Assembly: GCA_000827205.1 (NCBI GenBank)
Contig: KN832557.1
Location: 1,124,302 to 1,188,301 of the forward strand
Reading direction: 5' to 3'
Origin: Plicaturopsis crispa FD-325 SS-3
Lineage: Eukaryota > Basidiomycota > Agaricomycetes > Amylocorticiales > Amylocorticiaceae
DNA length: 64,000 bases
Part shown: one piece after another, positions 33,962-45,322 of the stretch
Numbering within the stretch: the stretch's first letter is position 1
How the letters are laid out: the number at the start of each line of letters is the position of its first letter
Notes under the pieces: generated by a model
The model's input: only the letters and a program-made list of their open reading frames with translations
Told to the model about the DNA's origin: nothing
Database searches by the model: none
Program-made: the position numbers and the translations under genes

Positions 33962-34377
33962 ATGTTACCGACGTCCGTCCTCCTCCAGGTCGTCTCGCAG
34001 CCGTTCAAACGCGCTCAGCTCGGTCTCTTCCATGGAAAAATGAAACAATTCGGAAACAACGTTCCATTTTCCAAGATGAAGACACGGAGATCATGGCTGC
34101 CCAATATCCAGAACAAGCGCATTTTTTCCGATGCACTGCAGCGCAACGTGAACACTAAAGTGACCACGCGTGCTTTGCGGACGATCAAGAAGGTATGCCT
34201 CATACGCAAATCGTCTGCTGCTACCCGTACTAAAAACAATGTTATACTTCTCAGCATGGCGGACTGGACAACTATCTGTTAAAGACAAGAGCAGAGTTAC
34301 TGGGGGCGAAGGGTATGCGGCTGCGCTTACAAGTTAAGGATGCTGCAGCAGAGAAGCTTGAGGCGGAAGCGCGGTAA
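33962..34377 (+). CDS. Mitochondrial large-subunit ribosomal protein bL28m
   Basis: Two exons (33962..34192, 34255..34377) give 117 aa. The sequence has the bL28 core: QPFKRAQLGLFHGKMKQFGNNVPFS, then KTRRSWLPNIQNKRIFSDAL, VTTRALRTIKK, and after the intron HGGLDNYLLKTRAELLGAKG. Yeast Mrpl24 is the counterpart. The N terminus is short and basic, consistent with mitochondrial import. The start is 320 bp from the divergent start of the large unknown gene. Confidence 0.92.
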
Positions 34378-35076
34378 TGAAATGCTATAGAGGAGGTTAG
34401 AGAGGGCACAGCAGCAGAAGGGGCTGCCGCCAGGGCGAATCATGGTATGCTTTGGTTTACGGTAAGATTCACTTTACTTCGCGAGGTAGATGACCATCTT
34501 ACACCTATGCTCCCTCTAGTAATCATTGACACTACCGTGACGGAACCATGATTTTACATATCCTAATCATCGAAACCAGTTGGATGATCCCAAAAATTTG
34601 AAGGCACCAAGTACCTTGTTCCGCGCGACCGACAAGTGCGGCCATAAAATCCTCAACGACCCTCAAAGGAGCCACCGACGCTTAGATCGTGTACGCCTTC
34701 ATACGCGGTGGACCATTTGTACTGATCGTTTTCTTGAGGTAGTTGCAATTATAACGCTAAACAATGGGCAATCTGGTTTCGCTTAAGACGTCGGCCAGAC
34801 GCGTTGACGACCTTAGTCCACATAGTGCAGGCCACCCAAACGTCCCTGAGCGATTCAGCCTCTGTCCACCACTCTCTGATCGCCGATGCGACGCCCGCTA
34901 TAAAGTAGGACATCCCCTCCGCTCTTTTCTGACCCATACCCACTCCTCCAGTCGTCGTTGCGTCTCAGTCTCATTCACACCCCCACTAGTACTAGGATCA
35001 CCCTTCATTTCTTCTTACGCAGGTAAATGCGTCATTTCGGCTCAGTTATATCGTGTACTGACCTTGGCTGACAGCA
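34378..35076. promoter_or_regulatory. Upstream region of the F-box gene with TATA box and likely 5' UTR intron
   Basis: The left part is the bL28m 3' end. TATAAAG lies at 34899-34905. A 52-nt stretch with GTAAAT donor, CTGAC branch word and GACAG acceptor (35023-35074) ends two bases before the ATG at 35077 and is probably a leader intron. No coding gene supported here. Confidence 0.45.
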
Positions 35077-36777
35077 ATGTCGTCGAAAATAACCCTCAAT
35101 GTCTTCGCTCCTCACTGCGTGCCGGCACGCATTAATATTCAAGCCCTTCCTATCGACGTTCTTTACCGGATCTTTCTACTCGCAACATTCGACGCAGAAC
35201 CAGTTGAAGCTCTAGACGCCCCCATCACCATCTCACACGTCTCCCCGGACTGGCGTGCAATAGCACTTGCGGCGCCGCTCCTCTGGAAAACGATTGTGGC
35301 GACGTGGGACATGCCCGAGACCTACCCTCTGGTCCACATGTTCTTAGCGCGGTCGCAGCAAGTGCCGCTCGATGTATGTCTCGACCTCCGTCCCCTGTCG
35401 GAAAGCAAGCGTAGCTGGGACGACAAGCCAGAAGTCGACGCCGCCCCTGCTGCTCTCGTGGACTCGCTCATTCCATACGCCCACCGCTTCCAATCCTTCG
35501 AACTTCTTTCCGACGTTTGGCCCATCATCCATTACGCTATGCAGCGATTCCGGGACTTGCCCATGCCGTTGTTGGAGAAATGGAGCACCAGACGGTGTAA
35601 CGTCCATCACAGCTGGCAAGATGAGTTCAGACCCCGTGAGCTGCGGAATCCGGATGAAATGTTCTGTCCGGAGACGCAGGCCTTGCGTCCTCGACTACAA
35701 GACCTCGTTTTCTTCGGCTCACATACGTTGTGGGCCCGCATGGCCACGATCGGTCTCACGTCTCTTACGATCAGCTACTTGACCAAGGATGTCCGTCCCA
35801 GCTTTGAAGAGCTCGGGCAAATTTTATGCCGCAACGCTGCGACGCTGTCCTACCTCGACATCCTAGGCGCTGCTCCCATCCGCGTTAATGACGACCCCTC
35901 GGTACGGTTCTCTGCGGCGGTAATATCATCAATCAAGCTTCCAGCGCTCAATACCCTCACCGTGGGCTATCTCGACGTCAGCGAGCTTAAGCCGCTCCTC
36001 GTTGCTATCTGCGCGCCCGCGCTCAAGACTCTTACATTGAACGACCTCGGAATGACGCGAATCACTGCGGAGGCATACAACCTGGAGCCTAGCGTGCACC
36101 ACGACCTCACACATGTCCTCACCGCCGTCATCGCTGATGTGGGACTCCACAACCGCACACTCCCGCTGCATACCCTCGAACACCTCAAGCTAGTAAACGT
36201 CGGCTTCCGCACGTACGGTGGGAACATCCCCGCCCTGCAATTTCTTTTGGGCATTTCACACCTCACGGTGCATCCCCGCATTCTTGGCCCGCTTCTCATG
36301 CTCAACGCACTGCCCTCGCTCAAATCGCTATCACTGCATTCCCCCGATAACGCTATCCTTGATGCTTTGAACGTGTATAACGCCAGGCGACAGCCCGAAG
36401 GCATGCCGGGCAGCCGTATGCTATTTTGCGCATCCCACAAACCGCTAGAACGCCTAGACATCTCTAGCGCATACCCCGAGAACATCAGCCTTTTTTTGCG
36501 ACGACGGTCGGCGCTCTCCCAATATGTCACAGTTGAGGCATGGGACTCGTTGACTGTGACTTGCCGTGGAGGTGCATCCGAGCTGGAGGCGGCGGCAAGG
36601 GCGGAAGGCTGGCCCCTGGCGCACATGGCGAGCTCCTACTCATTCTGTGACGAGGACATCCCGGACGACGTCTCCGACGACAGTTCCGACGACATGCTAG
36701 ATGACAACGGCGACCTCGACATGCACGCGGTGGACGATTACATCGAGGCCTGGGGAGATCCTCTGGACGACCTTTGA
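35077..36777 (+). CDS. F-box protein with acidic tail
   Basis: One 566-codon exon. The F-box starts near residue 22 (IQALPIDVLYRIFLLATFD) and runs into ITISHVSPDWRAIALAAPLLWKTIV, the standard Agaricomycete F-box plus 'W..IA...P.LW' motif. The remainder has Leu-rich segments (LTSLTISYLT, LKTLTLNDLGM, LEHLKLVNVGF, LKSLSLHSPD) that suggest LRR-like substrate recognition. The last 45 residues are an Asp-rich tail (DDVSDDSSDD). Probable SCF adaptor, target unknown. It has no coding intron, but the leader appears spliced. Confidence 0.8.
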   Translation: MSSKITLNVFAPHCVPARINIQALPIDVLYRIFLLATFDAEPVEALDAPITISHVSPDWRAIALAAPLLWKTIVATWDMPETYPLVHMFLARSQQVPLDVCLDLRPLSESKRSWDDKPEVDAAPAALVDSLIPYAHRFQSFELLSDVWPIIHYAMQRFRDLPMPLLEKWSTRRCNVHHSWQDEFRPRELRNPDEMFCPETQALRPRLQDLVFFGSHTLWARMATIGLTSLTISYLTKDVRPSFEELGQILCRNAATLSYLDILGAAPIRVNDDPSVRFSAAVISSIKLPALNTLTVGYLDVSELKPLLVAICAPALKTLTLNDLGMTRITAEAYNLEPSVHHDLTHVLTAVIADVGLHNRTLPLHTLEHLKLVNVGFRTYGGNIPALQFLLGISHLTVHPRILGPLLMLNALPSLKSLSLHSPDNAILDALNVYNARRQPEGMPGSRMLFCASHKPLERLDISSAYPENISLFLRRRSALSQYVTVEAWDSLTVTCRGGASELEAAARAEGWPLAHMASSYSFCDEDIPDDVSDDSSDDMLDDNGDLDMHAVDDYIEAWGDPLDDL

Positions 36778-37509
36778 AAGCTTGAGGAAGTCTCCTCCTC
36801 ATGTTCTGTCTCATTCATTTCATTCTTTACTTCCGACTCCAAGACCCACATTCCTTTTCATCCATCCTTGAACTTTCACCGTTATTCACGCTCATTAACA
36901 TAACATCTGCAACATACTTCTCTCAATGTCATTGAATTATGTCCAAATGCAACGTTTACATCGTCCTATGTCCATCTAGCAAGCTGACTATGCTAGCCGT
37001 GTTTCGGTCTCCTGAACTTATGGGACCGGGGTAAGTAGATTCAATTTCGTATCACGCTTGTAGTCAAACCGCGGACGCATACATTTTGATTTCCCAAAAT
37101 CTCGTTCAACGTTCAACGAACGTTCCTCTTGGCTCCTGACTAGTCGACTACCTTTTATCATCTTTCCTCCTCCTGGTCAACTCACTGCTCTACCCAACTG
37201 TGGTCGAGCTTCCTCACTCTCCTAGAACTGTAGTTTTGCGACACAAATTGGTTCCGCGCACGCGCTAACGGGTGTAACTCGGGCGTAACCAGGACATTGC
37301 CCTACCCCCGCTCGAGCATCCCTGTCGTGTACCAATTCGCTCGGTTCAAAAGGCGCTATACCTGCGCATGCAGGACTATGCTCTCGGCGCTGAATAATTT
37401 CCCCATCTATGATCACTGGCAGTGCATCTGCGACGAGAGCTGAGTACCCGGACCGATCGGCGTCTGCTCAAATCTGTCGAATTCATACGTCTCTGCTCTT
37501 TCATTCCCA
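36778..37509. other. Intergenic, no supported gene
   Basis: About 730 bp, with TC-rich stretches after the F-box stop (3' UTR) and before the NT-C2 gene (5' UTR). No repeat or RNA gene seen. Confidence 0.4.
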
Positions 37510-39164
37510 ATGCCATCATCTGCGCTCTCCGTATCGTCAGCTTCGAGCTCTGGGTCCATAACCAGTGAGGCCAACACGACCAATGCGCCCAGGACAATAC
37601 CTGTACCCTCCACAACCCTGAAACCGCCCAAGGACCGGTCGCAGACTATCACGCAGCAAAGGCAGTCAGACAGCACACGAAGGCCCTCGGTAGCCGATCG
37701 CAACGTGTCGTCTGGGGTTTTGCGTAAACAACTTCACAATCTCTTCCCGCATCACGCTCTGTTCCACGTCCGGCTGCGTATACACCAGCTATCAAGCGTG
37801 CCGCTCGTGCACGGCGAATTTGGTGTGAAATGGAAGTTCAAGAACGTGCATTCGATGTCCAAGCCGGGGCTGTTACGACGCGGGAGGCCGAGCAGAGCAG
37901 GGGGACACGAGCAGCAGGATGACGGGGATGCGAATGGTGATGACGAAGACGATGGGGATTATGAGGATGGTGAAGGAGAGGTCAACAGCGCAGAGATTTC
38001 ATTTGAAGACTCCTCTAGCTTTTCCGTGCCATCCGTGGTTGTTTCTGGACACGACACGAAGTCGTTGGCGACATCCTCCTCCGGGTCCACCCACACGAGC
38101 GCCGTATCGAATCCGTACGCGGAGTACCTCCTCTCCGATCTCCTTCACACATCTACTAGCCAGCCGGCCATGCCGTCGGTCCCCTCTAACCCCCCTTCTT
38201 CGACATCGCTATCCGCGTCAACTCCCGTAGAATCTTACGCGCCTGCGCGTGGTCTTACACCATATCTAAAGCTCAAGGAACATAGCGTGACTTGGGAACA
38301 AACGGTCGATGTCGTCGTGCAAATGGCGATTGAGCGTGATAGCAGGAACCTCCTCCCGAGCGACCTCAAGCTCGTCGTCGTTCAACGCGTCGTGCCGGGC
38401 GATCCAGACGCGCCCAGTAACCCACGCCTCGGCGCCATCTACCTCAACCTTGCCGAATACGCTGACGCAGGCTCGGTCACCCGTCGCTATCTCCTGCGCG
38501 AAAGCAAAACTAACGCAACGCTCAAGGTAAGTTGTTGCGGCTATTCACATTCGCAAGCCAGCTAACGCGTCCCTACATGTAGCTCACCATAGAACTAGAA
38601 CATGTCGGTGGTGAAGATATGTACCACGCGCCGCCCTTGCCAAAAGGGGAGATCCTCGGTGGGATCGCGGGCCTCCTCGAGAACGACGTCTACCGCACAC
38701 GGCCGCGTGATCTCGAGCTATACTACGACGGTGCAGACAAACCGTATCGCACCGCTATGGATGAGCCCACTGCACGCGGCAAGAGCGATGTGCCGTTCGA
38801 TGTCACGCAGCTTCCCTCAGCTATCGGGCCGAGGACGACTGAGAGCCTGATCGAGGCGATATTCAACCCAGTCCCCACTACCTCACCGAAATCGTCCCCG
38901 TTCACATATTTCGTGTCCGCAGCAGAAGTTCGCGCGGACTCGGCACGGTCCCAGATCCCTGTGCGAGATGATATCGGTGCGGCGGCACATGATCCAGAAC
39001 GCGCTTCCGTGTACAGCGCGAGTAGCGAGTACACGAGTGCGTCAGTTAGAAGTGGCGCTGCCAGCGGTGGCCATGGTGACTTCGGGGAGGATAACGGCGA
39101 CATCTCGAGATCGTGGTGGCGAAAACGACCAGCGAGAAGTCGACCGGGAACGCCTGCCAAGTGA
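37510..39164 (+). CDS. NT-C2 (EEIG1/EHBP1-type) domain protein
   Basis: Two exons (37510..38526, 38583..39164) give 532 aa. An N-terminal Ser/Thr-rich disordered region precedes an NT-C2 domain split by a long insertion. The first strands are LFHVRLRIHQLSSVPLVHG and FGVKWKFKN (about residues 82-112). After an acidic and Ser-rich insert of about 130 residues come LKEHSVTWEQTVDVVVQMA, LPSDLKLVVVQRV, LGAIYLNLAEYAD and LTIELEHVGG. NT-C2 domains are thought to attach proteins to membranes or cytoskeleton in endocytic traffic; the exact partner is unknown. The C-terminal 150 residues are disordered and basic at the end. Ascomycete counterparts exist with the same split layout. An additional upstream first exon cannot be excluded. 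Confidence 0.82.
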
Positions 39165-39859
39165 TCTCCAGTCGTTCGCCCCCCCCCTCTCGACTTCATT
39201 TGATGTCCGGCGACGCGTGTACACACCGTTCAATTTAGTGGACACATATGCCCCCGATTGTTGCCATTGTCGCGCCATATCCACCGGCATCGCCTCGCCT
39301 ATGCACATCTTTCTCATTCCCTTCAACCACGCTCAACCACATCTCATTGCCATCTCCTCCGGCTTCTCTCAACACACGCACGTCTGGGCATGCACTAGAC
39401 CAGGATATGATCATACCGTCATTGCCGTATAATTGCACTCGTTAGACTGGATATATGTAGACTGGTATATTATAGGGGAGTCAATATTCTTTCAACTGTT
39501 TTCATGCTTCATGGTTCATGGTTTCCTGATACGATCTTTCATCTCCACGGTCCTGGCTTTCGTTTTCTGCACTGCTTGTATTGCGTCCTGCTTTCCCATA
39601 CAATATCATTATGTTTAACGCCCTTTAGCCTCCACCATCTCATTCAACATTCGCTCAGCTCGCAATCAACATCCCGTTTTTTCTAGTTATCATACAGTAG
39701 TAGTATACTGATATCTAGCGATGAATTACAACACGAAATACTCCTGAGTCCGGCCGTCCTCAAATTACGTCTGGAGCTGGGATATGGACGCAATCAATGT
39801 CATCGGCGTATATTATCCTATGTGGACCAATACAACACTAGTGCAGCTGCTCGACGTTT
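39165..39859. other. Intergenic, no supported gene
   Basis: 3' region of the NT-C2 gene, T-rich from 39,480 onward, up to the hAT-like insertion. Confidence 0.4.
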
Positions 39860-39867
39860 TGAGGAGC
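39860..39867 (+). repeat. Left target-site duplication of the hAT-like element
   Basis: TGAGGAGC, identical to 41878-41885 on the far side of the element. An 8-bp duplication is the hallmark of hAT insertion. Confidence 0.85.
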
Positions 39868-41877
39868 TAGGGACTGGCCTGACGTATCCGGATGCCATCC
39901 GGATGAAAATCCGTGGATAATTTGAAACTCCGCCATCCGCGGATGCCATCCGTACGGTTGACCGGTTGACGGTGCATCCACGCTAGTCTCCCAAAGGCAG
40001 GTAGTAGACAATTCCTTGAACCTCGCAGGCTCGGATATCCTTGTCTGACGTCTGCTTTCTAAAAGGGGGGCTTATCGATTGGTTCTTCTCCGGCAACTCG
40101 GCATCTCACGTGCAGCCTCATTTCGGCTCGTCGCGTTCACTGTCGCGTCCTCGATGTGAGCGCGTTTACGCGCAATACAGTCGCGTTTTAGGTCTTTGAG
40201 GTTCACAAAACTTAACAAATACATATCTTATGTGAAGAATGCATTCCCAAGATTTTTTCGCCGCACAATGCCCCAGTTTCGCGACATGCGTGAAGTATTG
40301 TAAGCAAAAGTGAGCGTGGACAGTCGCATAGCATGCCCACACTTGACCGACGTCAGCCGGCACAAACACTCCCTTTCGCACTGTACAATCCCGCGTCCCG
40401 CTCGCGTTAAACGTCGTGATTATCTTCCTACAGCAGCAAACACTTCAGGATCATCGATTGACTTACAGTTTGTCAGTGCGCAGTTCTGCATTTCGACCCT
40501 ATATCCCACTCCATCCTACGCATCGGGGCATTTTGTAATGCCCATGGCATGAACACGCAGGCTTCATGGGATCGGCGCCATGGACAAGCCCGGTCACGCG
40601 AGAAAAGTACCCAAAACACGGTGCAGAGGGATTAGAGGAAGCTAGATCGCAAGGAAAAGCTGGTAGAAGGATGCACAGTAGGGTTCTGCCCATGGCCGAG
40701 ACAGTTTAAGCAAGAATCCGTGTGCTGTTCGTCGGTGCGAGCTCGCTGTTGTAGAATCGTCGCTGATGCGGCCCCTCATAGAGGTTCAAGCTCCGCCTCA
40801 ATTCTTTCGGTGGGCCTCTCTCATGCAGTTCAAGCGCCGATTAAATTTAACCAATCGACAAGCCAACGCGTCAGAAAGTAGACTACATCCACGCCGTTTT
40901 GCCACCAACACATTGTCGACACCGCACGCGCTTTGACTCGCGAGCTCATCGTCGACACGACGTCCTATCAATCCCATACGTCTCTCATCTTCACGTCTCC
41001 CTACTGCCATAGCCAGTGATGGAGGATCCGTGGTGCATTGGTGAGTCTCTCGGAGACGTTCTAATGCCCACAGTAGCTGACATGGACAGGTAGCTCATTG
41101 CTTGCATACCCACTCCCGTGCACGCTATTCTCGGGGTTTTCCATCGTTTCCCGCGAAGTATGTCCCCTTTATCTTCCGCGGACACTGACACCCTCTTCGC
41201 ACGGGCACTTTCGCTGCCGGTGCACTATCTATGTCCGCACCGCGCGTCGCGCCAACTCCGTCCTGCTCTGCAGCCCCGCACCCGAGCCCTCCACCTCCAG
41301 TGGCATCCTCCCCGCGTCGTTGTGATACTCCACGTGGCAGTGCTGTTACATGGATGGTGTTCGTTACGTAGCGTACGGCGCCTGCGCTGACGCTATGTGG
41401 CTTTCTCGTACTTCGTTGTGCCCTCGCTCTTACATGCGCGTACCATCGTAACCGGCACCCTCACTGATCTCTACTAGTGGGCACTGGTCTCGTGCACATC
41501 CAAATGTACAGGCCCTACGCTGTCTCCCGATCTCGGTAGTACCTGCTGCGTAAGGCGGATGTGTTGTCGCTTTTACTTACTTACTAGTACTACTATAGCT
41601 ATAGTACTATTGATGTTGATACATACATAGCTTATTCTAAGATAAACTGCAGTAAAGACCGAAATCTAGCTAAGGGAAAACAAATTGAGCCCGACTTCGG
41701 GCTTGTCAGTGTCTTCGACGTGCAGTGCGCTACGCAGTGTTGCCCGCCACTTGCCCACGGGCGAGAAACCGTGGATGATCCACCCATCCGTGGGAAACCA
41801 TCCGTATCCAGTCCGTATCCGCCAAAAATACTATCCGCGGGTGTTATCCGGATGCCGGCCATCCGTGCCAGTCCCTA
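39868..41877. mobile_element. Non-autonomous hAT-superfamily DNA transposon, 2,010 bp
   Basis: The ends are an 11-bp perfect terminal inverted repeat, TAGGGACTGGC, extended imperfectly (GTATCCGGATGCC against CGGCATCCGGAT). They are bounded by a perfect 8-bp target duplication TGAGGAGC. Both subterminal zones (about 39,885-39,970 and 41,770-41,870) are packed with ATCCG/CGGAT words, as expected for hAT transposase-binding sites. No ORF over 80 codons inside resembles a transposase or a dimerisation domain, so the copy depends on a transposase from elsewhere. Intact TIRs and TSD imply a fairly recent insertion. The internal 1.8 kb may be filler derived from host sequence. A 16-bp palindrome (TACTATAGCTATAGTA near 41,591) lies within. 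Confidence 0.85.
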
Positions 41878-41885
41878 TGAGGAGC
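41878..41885 (+). repeat. Right target-site duplication of the hAT-like element
   Basis: TGAGGAGC, matching 39860-39867 exactly. Confidence 0.85.
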
Positions 41886-42387
41886 ATACTGAGCGGGAGA
41901 CGCTGGATAAAGGTTCCGGTACGGTAGAGTGCAATGTCGCGGAATTTGAACCTTGATTTTGCGATTCTACTCGTAGGCTGAAGCCTGATAGTACATGCAC
42001 GCAGCAGGTACTTGCACAAATGAGATCCTAATGACCGAACTTAGACTAGACTGAACGGTATCGCGAGCGACTATCCTTGCATCCCGCTTGCTTTGTGCGG
42101 ACATTTTCGTGCCCCCCAATCTTCCCATACTGTCGGATCAGCGCGCAAGATTTCATGCGTATACTCAAAATATACTCGGTCAAGTGGCGACGGTGTTACT
42201 ACGTAGTAACAGTATGCCAGATATTCTTCCCGGGCGCCTCTGTCTACTAGTAGACGGTGATTTTTATGCTTGGAACGTCAGGCCATTCAGCCGTGACAGG
42301 ATAGGTGACATTGAAGGGATAGAACGTGCTGTCACAAGTCTGAATCAGCATTGCCCCAAAGAAGAGTGGTCGCAGGAAGATGAAGAC
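41886..42387. other. Intergenic with an orphan plus-strand ORF
   Basis: The ORF at 42088-42423 (111 codons) begins with ILSDQRARF-like sequence, has no domain and runs 36 bp into the 3' end of the convergent glycosidase-like gene. I consider it doubtful. Confidence 0.25.
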
Positions 42388-44296
42388 CTACTTCCATCCA
42401 GTTTGATCATAGCTCGTAGCTAGTTGCCCTAGGCCTTGAGTCTCCACGGTGACATTCAGCCCCGGCACACCTTCTACACCTTTTGTCATGTCCGCCCCGC
42501 TCGTGCGCATGTCAAACCCTCCGACACGTAGGGTCACGAGGGTCGGGATCGTCGCATTGGGGAAACGCGAGGAGGGCGGGAAAGACACATGAAGGGTATG
42601 TGCGGAAGCGGTAGCGTTTATGACGCTAGCGGTCGGAGGAGAAAGAGCGATGTACCCGATTTTCGGGAGCAGAGAGGTCTGTTCCAAGTACGGATACAGG
42701 GAAGCGGGAAGGAGATATTGAATCAGTGCGGGTACCATACTTGATTGACGCACTGCAGGCTCGTCCAACTGGGTGAATCGTTAGAATCAGTGGTCATGAA
42801 GGGAGAACCGAGCAAATACATACCGATTGGCCACCGATTGAAATACGCTCTCCTAGCCAAGCGGTGACGTTCCGGACTGCCGTCATGTCTTCCGTGTTGG
42901 TTAGAACCTGTCTCCTCACCATTCTCTCACCGCGGAGAGTGGCGAACTGCTCTATTGTTTCCTCCGGTGTGACCTCCTTGATGACGTCCGCGACCAAGGG
43001 AAGAAGAGATGCAAAACATGCAGCGTCATTCGTGTGCATACCCCCTGCTATAGGATTCGGGTATGCGAAAAGGGATTCTGGGGCCAGGGTCGAGATGGCG
43101 TATCCCAGAACAGCATGATAGCGAGTCATATCGAATCCATACGAGCTCAAGTTCGAAAAATCAATACCTTGACACGGACGAATAAATGGTAGCGATACGA
43201 CGCACCGGTCGAAAGGTCCTGCAAGGTTGCGGAGACCAGAATTATACAAATCACCAATATCAATCATTTGATGCTTCAGCATGAATGGCCCGTATTTCTT
43301 CAGTTTACTGTTCTTAGGCGCAAACTTGACCCACAGGGAAAGGGCCCATATATCTGATCATCGTAAACAACCCCGCCATGAGAGACTACCAACTGAGCTC
43401 GCACGTACCCACGCCCGTGTAGGTTCCACTGTTATATTCCGCAAATGTATTGAAACCTCCCCAGGTGAATAAGTCGTATATGGTCTGTGCATCCTTCTCC
43501 GCCTGCTCGTAGAGGGAGCTATCGTTGAGACGTGCCGCAATATAGCTCATGGTGAACGTGCCCATTAACCAAGGGTTCGTGTACGCCTGTAGATATATCA
43601 GTCCCTATAAGTAGTTCCCAGATGGCGCGGACATGGATACCCACTGCATCCCCATTATCGGCACTCGTATTGACCAAAATTGAATTTGCATATGGGCCTC
43701 GACCCTGGTAGCGTTTCAAATTACCTTTGCCCGTGAGCAAAAGCGACTGCTCCATTTGCTGGACAACATCAGCAGAGAGTAGATGCTCGTATTGTCCTAG
43801 GGCAAGTGCCCAAGCCGTTGATACGAAGTCTCGCCTGTTCGCATGTAACATTGCCCATCAGTTCAACATAATCGCACATAAAGAAATGTTTGTAGATGCA
43901 CCAATTTGGATCATAGCTTGAATAGGGCTTGGTTCCGAGAAGGGATGTCCCCGGGAACGGATCCTGCGGCGTGTGCGGATACGTGCCGTACCATTCGTCA
44001 GACGCATTCTTGTATTGTTGAGCCGTAATCTGTTTCAAGATACGCGTGGCTCTGGCGACATCCCCGTCTCCATTACGCGCAAGCAACGCAGGGACCCACA
44101 TCGCTGTCGCACGAGTATCGTGAATGCCTGCCGAGTCTATTGAGTAGAGGTATCCGTCGGTCGTGTCGAAATACTGCTCGTTGAAAGCCATGGCAGCAGA
44201 AAATAGTGACGAAGCAGAAGAAGACATTGACGGCAAAGACGCACGTGTGACGCTGACAAGGGCCAGAAGGCCAGCGATTAGGATGGAGCGAAACAT
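42388..44296 (-). CDS. Secreted six-hairpin glycosidase-like protein
   Basis: Six exons (44296..43902, 43834..43645, 43586..43409, 43353..43206, 43145..42824, 42768..42388) give 537 aa. A signal peptide covers residues 1-19 (ILIAGLLALVSVTRA). Helical-barrel features follow: FNEQYFDTTDGYLYSIDSAG, HDTRATAMWVPALLARNGD, SYDPNWRDFVSTAWALAL, AYTNPWLMGTFTMSYIAARL, GGFNTFAEYNSGTYTG, GPFDRSYGFDMTRYHA. This is the six-hairpin fold typical of GH-type enzymes in fungi. I cannot assign a numbered family or catalytic acids with certainty. Many N-x-S/T sites fit secretion. The last exon is a C-terminal beta domain of unknown role. It starts near an upstream region shared with nothing else, and ends close to the hAT insertion. 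Confidence 0.78.
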
Positions 44297-45322
44297 GGTC
44301 GGTGTCGATCTAGACGGGCAGAGGAGAGCCTGCACAGACATGCATACCTACTCAGATCATTTAAGAGAGTCTCTGTATTCAGTGCGACGGCGTTAAGCAT
44401 GAGGTAGGCACGGTCCGCATTGGCGACCGTCCGGTGGGAAAGACGTCCGCCACCGTCTTCGAAGGCATCGACAGAGCTTTCCAAAAGATGTTGCAGGAGT
44501 CATGCACGAAGTTGAGAACAAGCACGCGGCCCGTCGAAAAAAACCGTAACATTCCGTCCATCGGCTCGTGAACGCGTGAACGTCTGTCTCTCAAGGCAGT
44601 TTTTAACAGGGAATCTAGATGAGTGGTTTGAGCTCGAGAGGAGATCTGCGTTGTTCAGATTGCTTTGCCCAATGAGGTTTCAAGTATGTTGACAGACTCA
44701 CCATCGCTCTGAACAAAGGTTGAATGGCCTCGCATGCGCCCCGAAGAACAATGACGCTACCGTGTTCAATGGAAAGCGTGGGAGTGTAGCTTCCCCTCAC
44801 ATAGGCGAGGAACATGCATGGAAGAGCGCCAGTTCGTATAAATAAAGGCGCAGAATCGGACAGCAGATGTCGAAGGTGAAATCCTCAGACTTGTCCTGTT
44901 CCTGCGAATACGTGCATCATACCGTGGGCGAGGATGGAGCTCCGTATCCTTTGGCGGGAAGCATTGAAGCAGTTCCTATTAGGCAGGTAGTTTCGTCGTA
45001 GATAACGTTGTATGGTACGAACGTGCCAAGGCCAAGTAGTAGACCTGGCAGTAAGTAGCAGTCGATGATGGAACCGGAGAACAGCCGGAGAAAAGTATCG
45101 AAGTGCTGTCGGACGTCGGATCTATTTATTTACTACCTTTGCTGCTGCACTCGACGTCGGACGATCATACAGCGACCAACTTTTCTCTCTATTTCTAGTC
45201 TACTCGTCTTGCAGAAATCGACTCCTACATGTTACAGCGAAGTCTATCTATCTTAACGCGCGCGCAATAATACTGCATTCGTAGCAGACAAAACCACCCC
45301 CCGCAAGGATTCACGCGCGAGG
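44297..45322. other. Intergenic, divergent promoters, no supported gene
   Basis: About 1 kb upstream of both the glycosidase-like gene (minus) and GWT1 (plus). TATAAATAAA occurs near 44,838. Short ORFs have no support. The words GTCGGACGTCGG and CGACGTCGGAC at 45,108 and 45,152 form an imperfect inverted pair. Confidence 0.4.

Noticed and set aside
42088-42423. 111-codon plus-strand ORF beside the hAT insertion
   Set aside because: No domain, and it overlaps the 3' end of the well-supported glycosidase-like gene.
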